Assembly: GCA_015062085.1 (NCBI GenBank)
Contig: SUVI01000009.1
Coordinates: forward strand, 9,812-49,197
Source of the DNA: Planctomycetaceae bacterium
Lineage (GTDB): Bacteria; Planctomycetota; Planctomycetia; Pirellulales; Thermoguttaceae
Direction: 5' to 3'
Length of the DNA: 39,386 nucleotides
Made by a program: the position numbers and the translations under genes. Of this stretch, positions 1 through 8,943 are shown piece by piece. Every line of letters starts with the position of its first letter. Position 1 is the first letter of the stretch. The notes beneath the pieces are model-generated. The model was not told where the DNA came from. It saw nothing but the letters and a program-made list of their open reading frames with translations, and made no database searches.

Positions 1-17
1 AAAACAAGGAAAACGCC

Positions 18-1352
18 ATGCCTACGTATCAATTTGAAGCGATGGACTCCTCCGGCAAGGAGATTAAGGACGTCATTGATGCGCTGAACGAGGAAGAAGC
101 ACAGGCTACCATTCGGCAAATGGGTTACTTCGTGACGAAACTCGCGGTGAAAAAAGACCGTAAGGCTGCCGCCGTGAAAAGCGGTTCTCGCCGCGGTAAG
201 TCATTTGCCTTGGGAAAGGTCAAATCGAAAATCTTGACGACCTTTACCCGTCAGCTTTCCATTCTGCAGGACGCCGGTCTGCCGATCTTGCGCAGTCTGA
301 AGATCCTTCAGGAACAGTCCAAACCGGGGGCGATGAAGAACTGTCTGATCGACGTCTGCGACGAGATCGAAGGCGGTCTGACGCTTTCCGAAGCCATGGC
401 GAAGTCCCCGAAAGCGTTTGACCGGCTTTACGTGAACATGATCAAGGCCGGCGAGGCGGGCGGTGCTTTGGAGATTATTCTTCAGCGTCTTGCGGACTTC
501 CGCGAACGAAGTGAAGCACTCAAGCGCAAGATCAAAGGTGCGCTGACCTACCCGGTAGCCGTCATCGGTTTCGCCATTCTGATCTTGATCTTTATCATGA
601 TCATGATCGTGCCGGCATTCCAGAAGATCTTCGACGACTTCGGAACGGAGCTTCCTGCTATGACGCGCCTTCTCATTGCGATGGCGGACGGCATCAAGAT
701 CTACTGGTGGGCGATCCCCGGCATTCCGTTCGGTATCGTGATGTTCGTGAAGACGATGTGCAAATTCAAGGCGTGCAAAGTCGGCTGGGACCTCTTCACG
801 CTGAAGATGCCGATTTTTGGTCAGCTGGTCGAAAAGAACATCGTGGCCCGTACGATGCGTACGCTCGGTACACTGGTCGCGTCGGGCGTTCCGATCATCG
901 AGGCGTTCACCATTACGCGTGAAACGGCAGGGAACGCGGTTTTCGAGAACCTATTCGACAAGGTACTCGCCGCGATCAAGGAAGGGGAATCGATCGCCAT
1001 TCCGATGCGTCAAAACTGCCTGCCGCCGTTCCATCCCATGGCGGTCTTCTGGTGGGCGTTCTTCATCTGCGGACCGGTCGGGATCCTGTGGTACATGGTG
1101 AAGATGAAACAGAGGATCTTGGACGACATGGTCATCAACATGATCGACGTGGGTGAGGAGACCGGTGAACTGGACAAGATGCTCTACAAAGTGGCGGACG
1201 TGTTCGACGAAGAAGTCGCCGTTCTGACGGACAGCCTCATGAGTTTGATGGAACCGCTCATCATCATCTGCTTGGGCGGTATGGTCGGTTTCATCGTCAT
1301 CGCGCTGTTCCTCCCGCTCATCTCCCTCATCCAGAACCTTTCTGGCGGCTGA
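18..1352 (+). CDS. gspF: Type II secretion inner-membrane platform protein GspF
   Basis: Inner-membrane platform protein of a type II secretion or type IV pilus-like machine; in this family it couples the assembly ATPase to pseudopilus growth. The 444-residue product has the two T2SSF repeats: the first near residues 75-200 (FTRQLSILQDAGLPILRSL then MIKAGEAGGALE) and the second near 275-440 (TMRTLGTLVASGVPIIEAF then MIDVGEETGELDKML). Hydrophobic helices follow each repeat, ending in a C-terminal membrane segment. The ATG has AAGGA about 8 bases upstream. It is the first gene of a + strand pseudopilin operon; the ATPase (GspE) and secretin (GspD) are not in the window and may lie upstream. Oddity: residues 339-368 form an extra hydrophobic segment in the second repeat that has no counterpart in the first. 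Family assignment is secure; the exact system is not. Confidence 0.93.
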   Translation: MPTYQFEAMDSSGKEIKDVIDALNEEEAQATIRQMGYFVTKLAVKKDRKAAAVKSGSRRGKSFALGKVKSKILTTFTRQLSILQDAGLPILRSLKILQEQSKPGAMKNCLIDVCDEIEGGLTLSEAMAKSPKAFDRLYVNMIKAGEAGGALEIILQRLADFRERSEALKRKIKGALTYPVAVIGFAILILIFIMIMIVPAFQKIFDDFGTELPAMTRLLIAMADGIKIYWWAIPGIPFGIVMFVKTMCKFKACKVGWDLFTLKMPIFGQLVEKNIVARTMRTLGTLVASGVPIIEAFTITRETAGNAVFENLFDKVLAAIKEGESIAIPMRQNCLPPFHPMAVFWWAFFICGPVGILWYMVKMKQRILDDMVINMIDVGEETGELDKMLYKVADVFDEEVAVLTDSLMSLMEPLIIICLGGMVGFIVIALFLPLISLIQNLSGG

Positions 1353-1383
1353 TGCCGGGAAGTTCGGAAGAAAGAAAAAGACG

Positions 1384-1421
1384 TTCATCCGTAAAAGTTT
1401 GAACCAAATTTTGCGGATGAG
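1384..1421 (+). other. Strong hairpin between gspF and the first pseudopilin gene
   Basis: CATCCGTAAAA at 1386-1396 pairs with TTTTGCGGATG at 1409-1419 with one G-U wobble, and T1385-A1420 extends the stem; the loop is 12 nt. No T-run follows, so it is not a classical terminator. It could stabilise or separate the gspF and pseudopilin messages. A TATAAT hexamer at 1427-1432 lies just downstream, but the best upstream match (TTGAAC, 1399-1404) is 22 bp away, so a promoter here is only weakly supported. Confidence 0.45.
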
Positions 1422-1493
1422 CGTAATATAATTACCTTCTGCGGGGACGCAGAGATACGAAACAGACAAAATTCAGATCCAGGAATCGAAAAT

Positions 1494-2216
1494 ATGAAAA
1501 CGTCACAGTACACCCGCCGTTCGGGTTTCACGCTCGTGGAGCTTCTCACGGTCGTCATCATCATTGGTCTTCTTGCAGCGATGGTCGCGGGCGTTGCGCC
1601 GGCAGTCATGCGTTCGGTGAAGCAGTCCGCTATCCGTGCGGAGATCCAGCAGCTCAGCATGGCGCTGGAATCGTACAAGGCGGAACGCGGCGAATATCCG
1701 CCGGACGGTACGGATTCCAGTCTTGTCACCAGACACATTCGGAAATGCTATCCGGAAGCGACGAGCACGGGAGTCTATACGACGGTCACTCCTGAAAACG
1801 CGCTTTATGTTTTCCTTGGAATGCACAACGCGAATCCGCGCAATCCTTTCGGCAGCAGTCCGGAAAGTCTGAAAAACGGCGGCAGTTTGACCCGCGGTTT
1901 CTTTGAATTCGACCCGGCCCGCGTTTCGAGCAACTACCGCTATTTGCCCGAAGGATGCACGGAGCCGTACATTTATCTGAAGGCGCGCGGTGCGACAGGA
2001 AATAAAAAATACTATCCGGGCAACACGTATGTTGCGTACGGCGACGAGAACGATAATTACTACAATCCGGAATCCTACCAGATCATTTCTGCCGGTCTCG
2101 ATGACGACTGGGGACAGAAAGGGAACGTGGAAGTGGCGGAAGGGAATATCTCGGCAGCCACGGCAGACAATATCGTGAACTTCGGCAAGAAGACGGTCAA
2201 GGATCTGCTTGACTGA
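1494..2216 (+). CDS. Major-pseudopilin-like protein (GspG type, class III signal)
   Basis: Pseudopilin of 240 residues. A class III (prepilin peptidase) signal is visible: basic leader MKTSQYTRRSG, cleavage expected between G11 and F12, glutamate at +5 (E16), then a hydrophobic helix to about residue 32. The mature part has a GspG-like outline, with an amphipathic helix (residues about 44-65, QSAIRAEIQQLSMALESYK) followed by a GEYPPDG-type segment. It is longer than typical GspG (about 140-150 residues), so its identity as the major subunit is inferred. CAGGAA lies 8 bases before the ATG. It follows gspF by 141 bases and precedes three further pseudopilins on the same strand. The product should be inserted in the inner membrane, processed by PilD-like peptidase and assembled into a short periplasmic fibre. 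Confidence 0.85.
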   Translation: MKTSQYTRRSGFTLVELLTVVIIIGLLAAMVAGVAPAVMRSVKQSAIRAEIQQLSMALESYKAERGEYPPDGTDSSLVTRHIRKCYPEATSTGVYTTVTPENALYVFLGMHNANPRNPFGSSPESLKNGGSLTRGFFEFDPARVSSNYRYLPEGCTEPYIYLKARGATGNKKYYPGNTYVAYGDENDNYYNPESYQIISAGLDDDWGQKGNVEVAEGNISAATADNIVNFGKKTVKDLLD

Positions 2217-2271
2217 GTCTTAGGGGACTAGGATCCTGTTTCGTTTTCCGTTTAACTGGAAAGGACATGGC

Positions 2272-3048
2272 ATGAACTCAAAACGTACCGCTTTTACGCT
2301 GATGGAGATGTTGGTAGTCGTAGCGCTCCTTGGCACGCTTCTGGGGATCAGTGCGGCCGGAATGCGCGTGGCGGACAACATGGCGCGTGAAACGAGAACG
2401 CGGGCAACGATCCGCAAACTGAACCGTTTTGTGATGGAGAAATATGCGTCGTATCAGTATCGCCGCGTACCGGGCCGGACGCCGGAACAGCGTCTTTCCA
2501 ATCTCCGTCAGCTTCAGCGGTATGAGATGCCGGACCACTGGGACGAGGTCCATTCTGACTATTCACCGCGCCGTGTTGTGGCGGCTGCCCGGCAGAGCGG
2601 TAAAAATACATCGGAATTTCCGTCTGCAGAGCTTCTTTACCAGATCGTCATGTCGATGCCGGAAGCCGATTCCGCGTTCACGAGCATGGAGGTCGCGGAC
2701 ACGGACGGCAATGGTCTGAACGAGTTCGTGGATGGCTGGGGAACGCCGATCTATTTCATTCGCTGGCCCGCAGGACACTGCGACGACAATCATGGGGCCA
2801 TCTCGAAGATCCAGAATGGCGTGGATGCAGATCCGTTTGATCCTACGCATGTCGATTCGAGTGCATATGCCGTTTTCCCGCTCATCTATTCCTGTGGTCC
2901 GGACCGGGCGCGCGGGATCATCATGTCGCAGAACAGTTCCAAACCGACAGGTGTCCAGAATGCTGGTTCGCCGGGTGAGGGCGGGTCTTCTGATTCCGTA
3001 AAAGAGACTGCGATGTACTATGACAACATCACCAACCACAACCTTTAA
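2272..3048 (+). CDS. Pseudopilin-like protein with prepilin-type N-terminus
   Basis: Product of 258 residues starting MNSKRTAFTLMEMLVVVALL. The +1 Phe (F8), +5 Glu (E12) and following hydrophobic helix are those of a pseudopilin. The residue before the cleavage point is Ala (A7) rather than the nearly invariant Gly. The remaining sequence, including a GWGTPIYFIRWP segment near residue 155 and DADPFDPTHVDSS near 185, resembles the globular heads of GspG/GspJ-like planctomycete pseudopilins, but I cannot assign a specific minor class. AAAGGA lies about 9 bases upstream of the ATG. Its place in the operon, 55 bases after the previous pseudopilin, supports a role as a structural or minor pseudopilin. 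Confidence 0.8.
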   Translation: MNSKRTAFTLMEMLVVVALLGTLLGISAAGMRVADNMARETRTRATIRKLNRFVMEKYASYQYRRVPGRTPEQRLSNLRQLQRYEMPDHWDEVHSDYSPRRVVAAARQSGKNTSEFPSAELLYQIVMSMPEADSAFTSMEVADTDGNGLNEFVDGWGTPIYFIRWPAGHCDDNHGAISKIQNGVDADPFDPTHVDSSAYAVFPLIYSCGPDRARGIIMSQNSSKPTGVQNAGSPGEGGSSDSVKETAMYYDNITNHNL

Positions 3049-3061
3049 ATGAAACTGACCG

Positions 3062-4126
3062 ATGCCGATGAAAAGTTCCATTTTGAATAAGATTAGAACG
3101 AACCCGCACGGTATGCCTGTCTCCGTGTCTGCACGCCGGGGGATGACGCTCATTGAGATCCTGGTGGTCGTTGGGATCATGATGGTCATTATGGCCGTTT
3201 CGGTTCCAGTTTTAGCTCCGGTGGCGGAGAGTCGGGTGGGGAGAGAGTGTGCCCGCGGCGTTCAGTCTGCGTTGGAGTCGGCACGTGCGCGTGCTATCCG
3301 TCTTGGACGTCCGTGCGGGGTGGCGCTGATCCCGTTCCATGACGAATACAAATACGCGTGCATTTCCGTCGAGCAGCTCACGGCTCCGCCGAGCGTTACG
3401 ACGACGTACTCACTCAGCGGCAGTTCTATCACGGTCAATACGGGCAATCTTCCGACGCTTAAGCGCGGGGATTCTGTGCAGCTCAATTTTGCTGGTCCTC
3501 GTTTTATCGTGACGAATCAGTCGGGCAACACGCTCAATGATCAGGCTTGGTACGACTCCATCGACGAGGAGCATCTGTACTACGATTTCAGTCAATTTGG
3601 TTCTGATACGGACCGGTACTGCACGGTGAATTATTTCCCGGTTTCTGAGGTAAACAATGCGTTTGCAAAAGCGTTAGGGATCGAGTCGGCCTACACGCTG
3701 CCGAAGGGGTACATCGTGGATCTTTTCTACAGCGGCTACAGCACGAAGCAGCTGAGCAGCGTACTGGACGGTGTTTCCGGGACAAATATTCGAAAATTTC
3801 CGCCGAGTGTCGTTTTCAATCCGGACGGCAGTGCCGCCCTGTACATTAGCGGTACGAAAGTGGAGCTGGACACAGAAACAGATCCTCGGATCTACCTTTT
3901 GGTCGGGAGCTGGGAACGGATGATCTACGGCGAAAAGACGCTTGCGGAAGACAATCACTCGAACATGCAGAGTCCTGACGCTTTTTGGGTCGTGGTGAAT
4001 CCGCGGACTGGAATGGTCACGACTGCTGCGAACAATGCGTTTTCCGGAACTAGCAGCAATCGGGTCCAAAATGTTACGGACGCCCGGTACAATGCGCGTG
4101 AGCGGGTCCTGAAAGGAGGCAACTGA
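3062..4126 (+). CDS. Pseudopilin-like protein, GspH-type
   Basis: Product of 354 residues with an unusually long leader: a basic stretch of 27 residues ending in SARRG, then M28 with Glu at +5 (E32) and a hydrophobic helix of about 20 residues. The segment after the helix (about residues 55-85, VGRECARGVQSALESARARA then IRLGRPCGVALIP) resembles GspH/FimT minor pseudopilins, in which an amphipathic helix leads into a beta-rich head. It is about twice the usual GspH length. The first ATG (3062) and a second in-frame ATG at 3068 are both possible starts; neither has a strong ribosome-binding site. The next gene's start overlaps this stop (TGATG at 4124-4128), preceded by AAAGGAGG, so the two are probably translationally coupled. 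Confidence 0.8.
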   Translation: MPMKSSILNKIRTNPHGMPVSVSARRGMTLIEILVVVGIMMVIMAVSVPVLAPVAESRVGRECARGVQSALESARARAIRLGRPCGVALIPFHDEYKYACISVEQLTAPPSVTTTYSLSGSSITVNTGNLPTLKRGDSVQLNFAGPRFIVTNQSGNTLNDQAWYDSIDEEHLYYDFSQFGSDTDRYCTVNYFPVSEVNNAFAKALGIESAYTLPKGYIVDLFYSGYSTKQLSSVLDGVSGTNIRKFPPSVVFNPDGSAALYISGTKVELDTETDPRIYLLVGSWERMIYGEKTLAEDNHSNMQSPDAFWVVVNPRTGMVTTAANNAFSGTSSNRVQNVTDARYNARERVLKGGN

Positions 4127-4947
4127 TGCAGCGAATCAATTCACGAAGAGGCGGTTTCACGCTTTTGGAGGTCTTGGTCTCAACCTCGGTCATCATGATC
4201 GGGATCTTCGGCATCGCGGGGGCGATCGCACTTAGCGAACAGCTCGTGCTGAACTCCTTCCGCGCCGACATGGCGGCGAATTGCGGCCGTGCGGCTCTGG
4301 AGACGATGGTGACGCAGAACTGGATGGACCAGGTGAGGGGCAAGAACAACGGAGACATCGTGTACTACAACTGGATGCCGGGGCAGATCCGCGGGAGAGA
4401 GAATCGGACTGCGGATGACATGAACGGTGAGGACTTCAACTGTTCCGACCACATTCGCCAGAACAATTCGGGAGTCGATCTGGAATCCAACCCGCCGCAG
4501 TACGACATTTCGCTCAATGGCGATTATACGTGGGTCGGCACGATCCGCCGCATTTCGACAAATTACTGTGAGGTCTCTGCTGCGGTGACCTGCCGCCGAA
4601 GTACGAAAGGAACGGAATACATTTCGGCAAGCGTGAGCAATATTCGGGATGATTTCGGGAATGTGTACATTCAGGCCTCTGCTTCGTCCCTGACGGATGA
4701 ATATCTGGAAGACATTCGGACGGGCGAGTTCGTTTATTTGACGAATTCATCGAACAGCAGCAGCGCATCGCAGGCGCATTGGTACCAAATTTCAAGCATG
4801 TACACCGACGGCGGCACGATCCACATGACGCTTCGCGGGCCACAGTGGATCGGCGGCGGCTCCGGACAGATCTTCACGCCGGGCGGTGTGATCGGGGCGT
4901 ATACGCAGATCGTTCCGATGCAGCTGCGAGGCGGTGAGAGCGAGTGA
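4126..4947 (+). CDS. Minor pseudopilin, GspI/PilV-like
   Basis: Product of 273 residues. The class III signal is clear: MQRINSRRGG, cleavage G10/F11, Glu at +5 (E15), then a hydrophobic helix of VLVSTSVIMIGIFGIAGAIA character. The early sequence (FTLLEVLVS) and short leader resemble GspI/PilV minor pseudopilins, which sit in the tip complex with GspJ and GspK; the GspK-like gene follows at once. AAAGGAGG at 4112-4119 is a strong ribosome-binding site, and the ATG overlaps the previous stop. The long head domain has no motif I recognise. Order and overlap indicate co-translation of tip-complex proteins. Confidence 0.8.
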   Translation: MQRINSRRGGFTLLEVLVSTSVIMIGIFGIAGAIALSEQLVLNSFRADMAANCGRAALETMVTQNWMDQVRGKNNGDIVYYNWMPGQIRGRENRTADDMNGEDFNCSDHIRQNNSGVDLESNPPQYDISLNGDYTWVGTIRRISTNYCEVSAAVTCRRSTKGTEYISASVSNIRDDFGNVYIQASASSLTDEYLEDIRTGEFVYLTNSSNSSSASQAHWYQISSMYTDGGTIHMTLRGPQWIGGGSGQIFTPGGVIGAYTQIVPMQLRGGESE

Positions 4948-7900
4948 TCCAGTATTGGGAAGAGAACAGGAAGTTTTACAGACGAGTAAAATTTAACGAT
5001 AGGGTTTCGAACATGGTTCAGAATGCAGTTTCCACACGTCGGCGCGGAATGGTTTTGATGATAGTTCTTGCGCTCCTCGCCATGGTCAGTTTGACTGCCG
5101 TCACGTTCCTGCTCACGACGGAACAGCTTCGCGATGCGGCCGAGCAGAACCGTCAGATGGGGGGGGCGACTGTGGATCCGGACGCGATGCTTCATGAAAC
5201 GGTCATGCAGGTCATTCGCGGTACGGACAACACGAGCTCGCCGATCCACGGAAACAGTCTTCTTGAAGATATGTATGGAGTTACTTCGCCAAGAACCATC
5301 GACACTGCGAGCGTTTCGAATGAAAATGCGGTCAACGGCATGATCGAGGTGAATCTTGGTGTGGATGCGTCGAGATATGCGGGGCGCGTACTGACCTGCG
5401 TCGATCCTGACAGCCGGACGTACGGTAAAAGTACGGTCATTCTGAAAAATGAGGGGAATGTCTGCTACTGTCTGCCGTTTCCGGATGGAAGCGGTTTCGA
5501 CAGGAATTCGAAGAAATTCATGATCAACGAGATGCCGTTTCAGGACATTCGCGACTACGATGCCGTGGATGAGAACAACTACTTCCTGACCCGCCGCAAC
5601 GCGGGGACTGGCCGGATCGACACGGCAAACACTTCCTTTCGAAATGGAGCAAAAAATTACGGAATGGCCGACGCGGATAATGATGGATACCATGATTCGT
5701 ACTGGCTGGATCTCGGAAGTCCGAACTTTATGTCGGAAAACGGCACACTTTTTAAGCCTCTGTTCGGGATCATCGTAGAAGATATGGACGGCCGTCTGAA
5801 CGTGAATGCGCACGGTGACTGCATCCCTCGGCTTGGGAAATCTCTCGGCATGGGACGCGGTCCAGGTGAAGTTGGACTGGAAGTGCTGGATCCTGTCTTT
5901 GGCGGCGGGAATGTTTCGGATCGGCTGGTCAAAGGACGTTTTACAGCGGATCGTGATTCCGCTTCAGTTTCACCGACTCCGGATCGAACGGCAGGAAGCA
6001 ATGATAAAGGCGGCTGGTACGTTAACTTCGATGAAGGGACACTGTCCGGAAGTCAAGTACAGCGTATGCCGTATGATATTCGCGGCATTCTGAAACTCTC
6101 GGTCGGAACGGGGGCGGAGCCGGTTTGGACCTCCAGTGTCGGGAGTTTTCAACAGCTCTCCAACCCCGCGCTTTCGCCGAATCCGTACGATTTGGATCTT
6201 GGTATGGGACACGTTTCCGGGATCTACTCGACATCCGGTTCCCGGCCCTCCGCGCAAAAGGACATGCCGTACTCTCCGAGCGAGCTGGAAGCGCTTTTGC
6301 GTCCGTTTGATTTTGATTCGCCGTTTTTGCCGAATCGTTTGCGCAGGAATCTGGTTGGCAATGGTTCGCTGAGTGCATCTCAGATGGCATACGCACGTAC
6401 TCTCGTGACGACGGAGAGCTGGGACATCCCGGTCATTCCGAATGAGGTCGTGAATAATCTGCGCGATCACGCGGGGGAATTGAGTTCAGTGCGTGAAGTG
6501 CTTGCCGGCTGGCCGCTGGACCTTTTGCGGGCTGCGACGTTTAATGACGTAAATGACCCGATCCAAGGGAATGGCCGATTCAAGAAACGTGAGGAGTTTG
6601 CGAAGTGCCTTTACCTGATCCTTCAGAGTGCGAGCATCAATGCGAACATGGGCGAGGGAGACGAAAATCGTGCGCGCAACAATGCGCAGTGGGCGGTGAA
6701 CGTGGTGGATTTCCTGGATGCGGACTCGGTCATGACGCCGTTTAACTATGACGGAAGCAATTGGGTCTACGGCTGTGAGCGTCCGGAGCTTCTCCTGGTG
6801 GAATCGATGGCGGTCCATTCGATCAACAGCGAATATGACGTTCGAGATGACGATTCCAATGGATATGTCGGCGGTAAAAGCGGGAAACGCAAGAATGACC
6901 GGGATACCGACATTTACGAAGATGACAAACAAAACGGATCGAATTTGAAAAATGAAGTGCGCGATACGCATCTTGAGCAAGCGAAAAATAAATTGAGCGA
7001 GCTGAACGATCATGGTGTCGGACCGGACGGTAAACGCGATTTCGACCAGCTGGTCCGTCCGCAGGGGGCGCTTTTCGTGGAAATTTTCAATCCGTGGAAA
7101 GGCAGCGACAGATTTCCGACGATTTCGGATGACCTTTACACGAACGGCACGCAGAACGTTGACCTGACGAAACAGATCGGTAATTCCTCTGTATGGCGTC
7201 TCGTGGTCATGGATGGGTCTATTGGTGAGGATTCTGATGCTCGGGATGAAACGGATCCGGAGTGGAATTCAGCAAAGATCGAGAGAGTGATCAACTTTGC
7301 GCCGGGAGTTTCTGCTACGGAAGGTTCGGCTGCGAATCATGCGGCTAAAAGCGGGAGTTCTGTTTCGCTTGCCGGCGGTGAGTACGTCTTGATCGGTCCG
7401 GAAGGTACGACAGTTTTGAGTTTTACGGATCCTGGCGAGACGGCAGTCTCGGAGGTCATGGCGGCAGATCAGCTGCGTACGATCGACATGACGTCGAGGA
7501 AGGTCGACGGAGTTGACTATACCGGTCAGCATATGCTGGAGATCGCGGATGACGGCGATGCGCGTATGAGTCTCACGGAAGACCGGAATACGAATTACCC
7601 GAATTTCAACAGAACGACGCTTCAGCTGGACAAACCGCTGGACAAACCGCTGGACAATGACCGCGGTCTGCGGCCTCAGGAAGGGCGGGTCGTTCATCTT
7701 CAGCGCCTTGCGAATCCGAATCGGGATCACGATGCCAGTACGAATCCGTACGTGACGATCGACACGATCTCGGTAGATCTGGAGATCATCAACGCGCGTA
7801 CGAGTAAGCGTGACAGCGAATTTCAGGGGACGCTGACTTCCGGCGAGATCGTGACGCACAAACGCGGCAAAACAGTTTCAGAATCCGGTGCGCATAATAT

Positions 7901-8828
7901 TTGGAAACAGACGCACGACAAGACGGCGAGCGGGAATGGAAATTCCGGCGGAGGCGGATACTCGAAGCGGATCGATCAGAATTTTGGAGCGGGTGTGACG
8001 ATGAGCGAGTCGGTCCCGTGGCTTGGGTGGGTGAATCGCCCGCCGGTCAGTCCGCTTGAGCTGATGAACGTGACGTTCTGCCGCAGTTCGGAACTTCTGC
8101 GCAAGGTAGAATTTGGCGAAACGGATGGTGATGCCGGCCTGAAGCGTTACGGATACCTTCCGGATTTTGACGGGAACAATCGGAAGATCCTTGGCTGTGT
8201 GCGTGTTCCTTCACCGCAGACAGTCACTCCGATGGTGCTGAACCGTGCGAATATGCCAAATGCGGGTGCCGGAACGACGGATTCTCTGCCGTTTGCGTAC
8301 TACAGTATGTATCGTGAGCCGGGGCGGATCAACGTAAACACGATCTACGATCAGAACGTGCTTGCGGCGCTGCTGAATCTGAATGCGACGGAGGTTTCTT
8401 CTGTTTGGACGAATTTCCAGAATGCGCGGAACAATAAGCCGTTCCGTTCGATCGCGCAGTTGCCGGAGAGTTCGGTTTTGCGGGACTTTTCACTTTTCCA
8501 GGGGACGGGGGCCGTATCTGCGGATCCAGGGACGAGTGAAGAGAATCATCCATTCTTCCGTTTGAAGGATGCGTATCGGCTTGGGAACCTGACGACGACG
8601 CGTTCCAACGTTTTTGCGGTCTGGGTGACGATGGGGTTCTTTGAAGTGGATGGAAACGGAAACATCGTGACGGATGGAAATGGTCCGGTGGAATTGGGCG
8701 AGCAGACGGGAGAGGTGCGTCGATACCGTGCCTTCTATCTGATCGACAGGTCGATCCCGGTGGGATTTGAGCGCGGGAAGAACCACAATGCGGAGGACGT
8801 GATCCTTCTGAAGAGGATGCTTCAGTAG
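4944..8828 (+). CDS. Giant GspK-like pseudopilus tip protein (1294 aa)
   Basis: Product of 1294 residues, about four times the usual GspK length. A prepilin-like leader (TRRRG, residues 31-35) precedes M36 and a hydrophobic helix (MVLMIVLALLAMVSLTAV). As in GspK, there is no Glu at +5. Near residues 278-292 is VEDMDGRLNVNAHGD and near 1126-1138 PGRINVNTIYDQN; the latter, followed by a helix and a second helix with RSIAQLPE, matches the GspK pattern in which an INxNTA-type turn leads into a helix-hairpin-helix domain. The middle is large, polar and unrecognised, with a short LDKP tandem repeat. The start is GTG at 4944, overlapping the previous stop; ATG at 5013 (residue 24) is an alternative with no better ribosome-binding site. 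Function as a pseudopilus tip or substrate-gate protein is inferred from family and context. Confidence 0.78.
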   Translation: MIQYWEENRKFYRRVKFNDRVSNMVQNAVSTRRRGMVLMIVLALLAMVSLTAVTFLLTTEQLRDAAEQNRQMGGATVDPDAMLHETVMQVIRGTDNTSSPIHGNSLLEDMYGVTSPRTIDTASVSNENAVNGMIEVNLGVDASRYAGRVLTCVDPDSRTYGKSTVILKNEGNVCYCLPFPDGSGFDRNSKKFMINEMPFQDIRDYDAVDENNYFLTRRNAGTGRIDTANTSFRNGAKNYGMADADNDGYHDSYWLDLGSPNFMSENGTLFKPLFGIIVEDMDGRLNVNAHGDCIPRLGKSLGMGRGPGEVGLEVLDPVFGGGNVSDRLVKGRFTADRDSASVSPTPDRTAGSNDKGGWYVNFDEGTLSGSQVQRMPYDIRGILKLSVGTGAEPVWTSSVGSFQQLSNPALSPNPYDLDLGMGHVSGIYSTSGSRPSAQKDMPYSPSELEALLRPFDFDSPFLPNRLRRNLVGNGSLSASQMAYARTLVTTESWDIPVIPNEVVNNLRDHAGELSSVREVLAGWPLDLLRAATFNDVNDPIQGNGRFKKREEFAKCLYLILQSASINANMGEGDENRARNNAQWAVNVVDFLDADSVMTPFNYDGSNWVYGCERPELLLVESMAVHSINSEYDVRDDDSNGYVGGKSGKRKNDRDTDIYEDDKQNGSNLKNEVRDTHLEQAKNKLSELNDHGVGPDGKRDFDQLVRPQGALFVEIFNPWKGSDRFPTISDDLYTNGTQNVDLTKQIGNSSVWRLVVMDGSIGEDSDARDETDPEWNSAKIERVINFAPGVSATEGSAANHAAKSGSSVSLAGGEYVLIGPEGTTVLSFTDPGETAVSEVMAADQLRTIDMTSRKVDGVDYTGQHMLEIADDGDARMSLTEDRNTNYPNFNRTTLQLDKPLDKPLDNDRGLRPQEGRVVHLQRLANPNRDHDASTNPYVTIDTISVDLEIINARTSKRDSEFQGTLTSGEIVTHKRGKTVSESGAHNIWKQTHDKTASGNGNSGGGGYSKRIDQNFGAGVTMSESVPWLGWVNRPPVSPLELMNVTFCRSSELLRKVEFGETDGDAGLKRYGYLPDFDGNNRKILGCVRVPSPQTVTPMVLNRANMPNAGAGTTDSLPFAYYSMYREPGRINVNTIYDQNVLAALLNLNATEVSSVWTNFQNARNNKPFRSIAQLPESSVLRDFSLFQGTGAVSADPGTSEENHPFFRLKDAYRLGNLTTTRSNVFAVWVTMGFFEVDGNGNIVTDGNGPVELGEQTGEVRRYRAFYLIDRSIPVGFERGKNHNAEDVILLKRMLQ
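7626..7658 (+). repeat. 12-bp tandem repeat (CTGGACAAACCG) inside the GspK-like gene
   Basis: CTGGACAAACCG occurs twice in tandem (7626-7637, 7638-7649), followed by a third partly matching unit, and encodes LDKPLDKPLDN. It is in frame. Confidence 0.75.
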
Positions 8829-8870
8829 GTGTATTCCTGAAACGGCAGAGTCCGGAAAACGGATTTTTTG

Positions 8871-8908
8871 AAAAAAACGGCAGCGCGATGGGGTTTGCCG
8901 TTTTTTTC
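8871..8908. terminator. Bidirectional rho-independent terminator after the pseudopilin operon
   Basis: AAAAAAACGGCA (8871-8882) pairs with the reverse complement TGCCGTTTTTTT (8896-8907) around a 13-nt loop. The T-run ends the + strand transcript, and the mirrored A-run would serve the other strand. It lies 43 bases after the GspK-like stop and only 36 bases before the ATG of the sigma factor gene. Confidence 0.85.
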
Positions 8909-8943
8909 TGCAATAATTGGGAGTGTGTGCGCGTTTTAATTCT

